Positions 4,814 through 5,864 of a stretch of DNA of 5,864 nucleotides are shown in pieces. The number at the start of each line of letters is the position of its first letter. Positions within the stretch are counted from its first letter, which is position 1. Origin of the DNA: an uncultured Clostridia bacterium (GTDB lineage Bacteria > Bacillota > Clostridia > Lachnospirales > Anaerotignaceae). The notes under the pieces were generated by a model. It ran no database searches. It was given only the letters and a program-made list of their open reading frames with translations, and had not been told where the DNA came from. Position numbers and translations under genes: made by a program. Where the stretch lies: positions 1 to 5,864 of the forward strand of contig CALASU010000098.1 of the NCBI GenBank assembly GCA_937888765.1, read 5' to 3'.

Positions 4814-5692
4814 ATGGCAGAACGTATTTCTACCCCCAGCAGAACAAAAGAAATCATCGAAGCAAACAGCTTTGCATTTAAGAAAAATTTCGGTCAGAAC
4901 TTTCTGATTGATTCCAATATTCTGGATAACATCGCTTCCTGCGCAGGTGTCACAGAGGAAGACTGTATACTGGAAATCGGTCCCGGTATCGGTTCTCTGA
5001 CACAGGTACTTGCCGAACATGCAAGACAGGTTGTGGCTGTCGAAATCGACACCACACTGATTCCCATTCTTTCTCAGACACTTGCAGATTACGACAACGT
5101 AGAAATCCTGAATCAGGACATTCTGAAAACAGATGTAGACGCTATCATTCAGGAAAAAAATAACGGCAAGCCCATCAAGGTCGTTGCCAACCTGCCCTAC
5201 TATATCACAACTCCCATCATCATGGATCTGCTGGAAAGAGAACGCCATGTAGAAAGCATCACAGTTATGGTACAGAAGGAAGTAGCCGAACGTATGCAGG
5301 CGGGTCCCAAGGATAAGGAATACGGTGCACTGTCCGTTGCCGTACAGTATTACTGCGACGCACACTTAGACATGATCGTACAGCCTTCCTGCTTCATGCC
5401 CCGTCCCAAGGTAGCCTCCGCAGTCATCACACTGAAGGTACTGCCCGAACGCAAGGTAAAAACAACAGATGAAAAACTGTTTTTCCATATCGTAAAATGC
5501 GCCTTTGGTCAGCGCAGAAAAACACTCTTAAACAGCCTGTTCAATCAGGGTAATCTGGGACTTTCCAAGGATGAACTGACAGAAATCATCAAAGGTCTTG
5601 GCTGGGATGAACGTATCCGCGGCGAAGCACTGGGTCTGGAAGAATTTGCGGCACTCACAGACCGCATCGCAGAAAAAAAAGCATCTATATAA
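4814..5692 (+). CDS. rsmA: 16S rRNA (adenine1518-N6/adenine1519-N6)-dimethyltransferase RsmA (KsgA)
   Basis: A 292-residue SAM-dependent methyltransferase that dimethylates the two adjacent adenines in the loop of helix 45 near the 3' end of 16S rRNA, a late quality-control step of 30S assembly; loss is classically linked to kasugamycin resistance. Seen motifs: KKNFGQNFLID (23-33), the SAM-binding EIGPGIGSLT (54-63), acidic VEID (76-79) contacting the ribose, QDIL (101-104), the catalytic NLPYY (126-130) typical of N6-adenine methyltransferases, QKEVAERM (154-161), and the C-terminal PRPKV (196-200) and FGQRRKTLLNSL (231-242). All are intact and length is typical. The ATG is supported by AGGAGG (4803-4808) 5 nt upstream. 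In many Bacillota this gene follows rnmV, encoding RNase M5; here its upstream neighbour is the membrane protein gene. A strong terminator follows. Confidence 0.97.
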   Translation: MAERISTPSRTKEIIEANSFAFKKNFGQNFLIDSNILDNIASCAGVTEEDCILEIGPGIGSLTQVLAEHARQVVAVEIDTTLIPILSQTLADYDNVEILNQDILKTDVDAIIQEKNNGKPIKVVANLPYYITTPIIMDLLERERHVESITVMVQKEVAERMQAGPKDKEYGALSVAVQYYCDAHLDMIVQPSCFMPRPKVASAVITLKVLPERKVKTTDEKLFFHIVKCAFGQRRKTLLNSLFNQGNLGLSKDELTEIIKGLGWDERIRGEALGLEEFAALTDRIAEKKASI

Positions 5693-5706
5693 CTCAAATA
5701 TATCAA

Positions 5707-5749
5707 AAAACAGCTTATTCATCCCAATAATAAGCTGTTTTCTTTTTTT
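5707..5749 (+). terminator. Intrinsic terminator after rsmA
   Basis: A 13-bp stem, AAAACAGCTTATT (5707-5719) with AATAAGCTGTTTT (5729-5741) around a 9-nt loop, is followed by C and T7 (5743-5749). It begins 14 nt after the rsmA stop. The upstream A-run gives partial symmetry, so it may also act on the minus strand. Confidence 0.92.
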
Positions 5750-5767
5750 GCTCTATAGAGCAAAAAA
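5744..5767. repeat. Perfect 24-bp palindrome
   Basis: GCTCTATAGAGC (5750-5761) is self-complementary and is bordered by T6 (5744-5749) and A6 (5762-5767), making 24 bp of perfect palindrome. Its T-tract is shared with the rsmA terminator. With no loop bases it is a poor RNA hairpin but a good dimer-binding or recombination-type DNA site, and it marks the left edge of the hairpin block that follows. Confidence 0.6.
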
Positions 5768-5830
5768 CCTCCAGTGGATCGCACTGCGGCGATAAGGTAG
5801 TCAGTCGCAAAGCGACACCGCCGCAGGCGG
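5768..5830. repeat. GC-rich hairpin array at the right edge
   Basis: Consecutive inverted repeats: CAGTG/CACTG (5772-5786), GTCGC-AAA-GCGAC (5804-5816), then after one base CCGCC-GCA-GGCGG (5818-5830), directly abutting the terminator hairpin at 5831. An alternative 8-bp stem, CTGCGGCG (5784-5791) with CGCCGCAG (5819-5826), would enclose the second hairpin and exclude the first and third. No open frame with a ribosome binding site is seen. It looks like a dispersed intergenic repeat, but with one copy in view this is inference. Confidence 0.5.
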
Positions 5831-5858
5831 AGAATCTCGCCAAGCGAGATTCTTTTTT
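5831..5858 (+). terminator. Strong intrinsic terminator at the right edge
   Basis: A perfect 10-bp stem AGAATCTCGC (5831-5840) / GCGAGATTCT (5844-5853) closes the loop CAA and leads into a T6 run (5853-5858, its first T being the last stem base), then A6 to the window end. It may be a second terminator for the rsmA transcript or the end of the hairpin array. Because A residues follow the T-run rather than precede the stem, it favours plus-strand transcription. Confidence 0.85.
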
Positions 5859-5864
5859 AAAAAA

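Noticed and set aside
4799..5365. Minus-strand open frame of 188 codons opposite rsmA
   Set aside because: It is antisense to a fully conserved rsmA, Cys/Phe-rich, and has no supported start.

Overview
The window looks like chromosomal DNA of a low- to mid-GC Gram-positive anaerobe, most likely a member of the Clostridia (Lachnospiraceae or a relative). The reasons are strong AGGAGG-type ribosome binding sites, near-consensus sigma-A promoters, a SAM-I (S-box) riboswitch, a stand-alone HD-GYP protein, a MurR/RpiR regulator, and intergenic spaces filled with T-tract terminators and small triloop hairpins. The genus cannot be read from the sequence.

Layout, left to right. Positions 1-97 hold most of a SAM-I riboswitch on the minus strand. 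It has its own promoter (131-159), and the methionine/SAM-related gene it controls lies beyond the left edge. Back to back with it, a near-perfect promoter (248-276) drives a plus-strand HD-GYP gene (348-1418), a probable c-di-GMP phosphodiesterase. A bidirectional terminator (1439-1468) separates that gene from the convergent murA (1467-2759, minus), the first committed step of peptidoglycan synthesis. murA has its own extended -10 promoter (2889-2917) and a leader of about 120 nt.

Between murA and the next minus-strand gene, a MurR/RpiR-family regulator (3097-3960), lies a GC-rich island (2931-3082). It can fold into a four-way junction with no unpaired bases at the branch point, flanked by two perfect 8-bp triloop hairpins. 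This is the most unusual thing in the window.

From about 4000 rightward the reading is on the plus strand. A promoter and leader hairpin precede a small integral membrane protein of the 'small multi-drug export' family (COG2426 type, TTG start at 4279). It is followed 37 nt later by rsmA (ksgA, 4814-5692), the 16S rRNA dimethyladenosine transferase. The two are probably one transcript, ended by a terminator at 5707-5749. The right edge (5744-5858) is a second hairpin-dense intergenic block ending in a very strong terminator.

Functionally the window mixes housekeeping genes (cell wall, ribosome maturation) with signalling (c-di-GMP turnover, sugar-phosphate-responsive regulation). No tRNA, rRNA, CRISPR array, insertion sequence or phage gene is visible. 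The possible novelty lies in the intergenic structured elements, not in the proteins, all of which belong to recognisable families.
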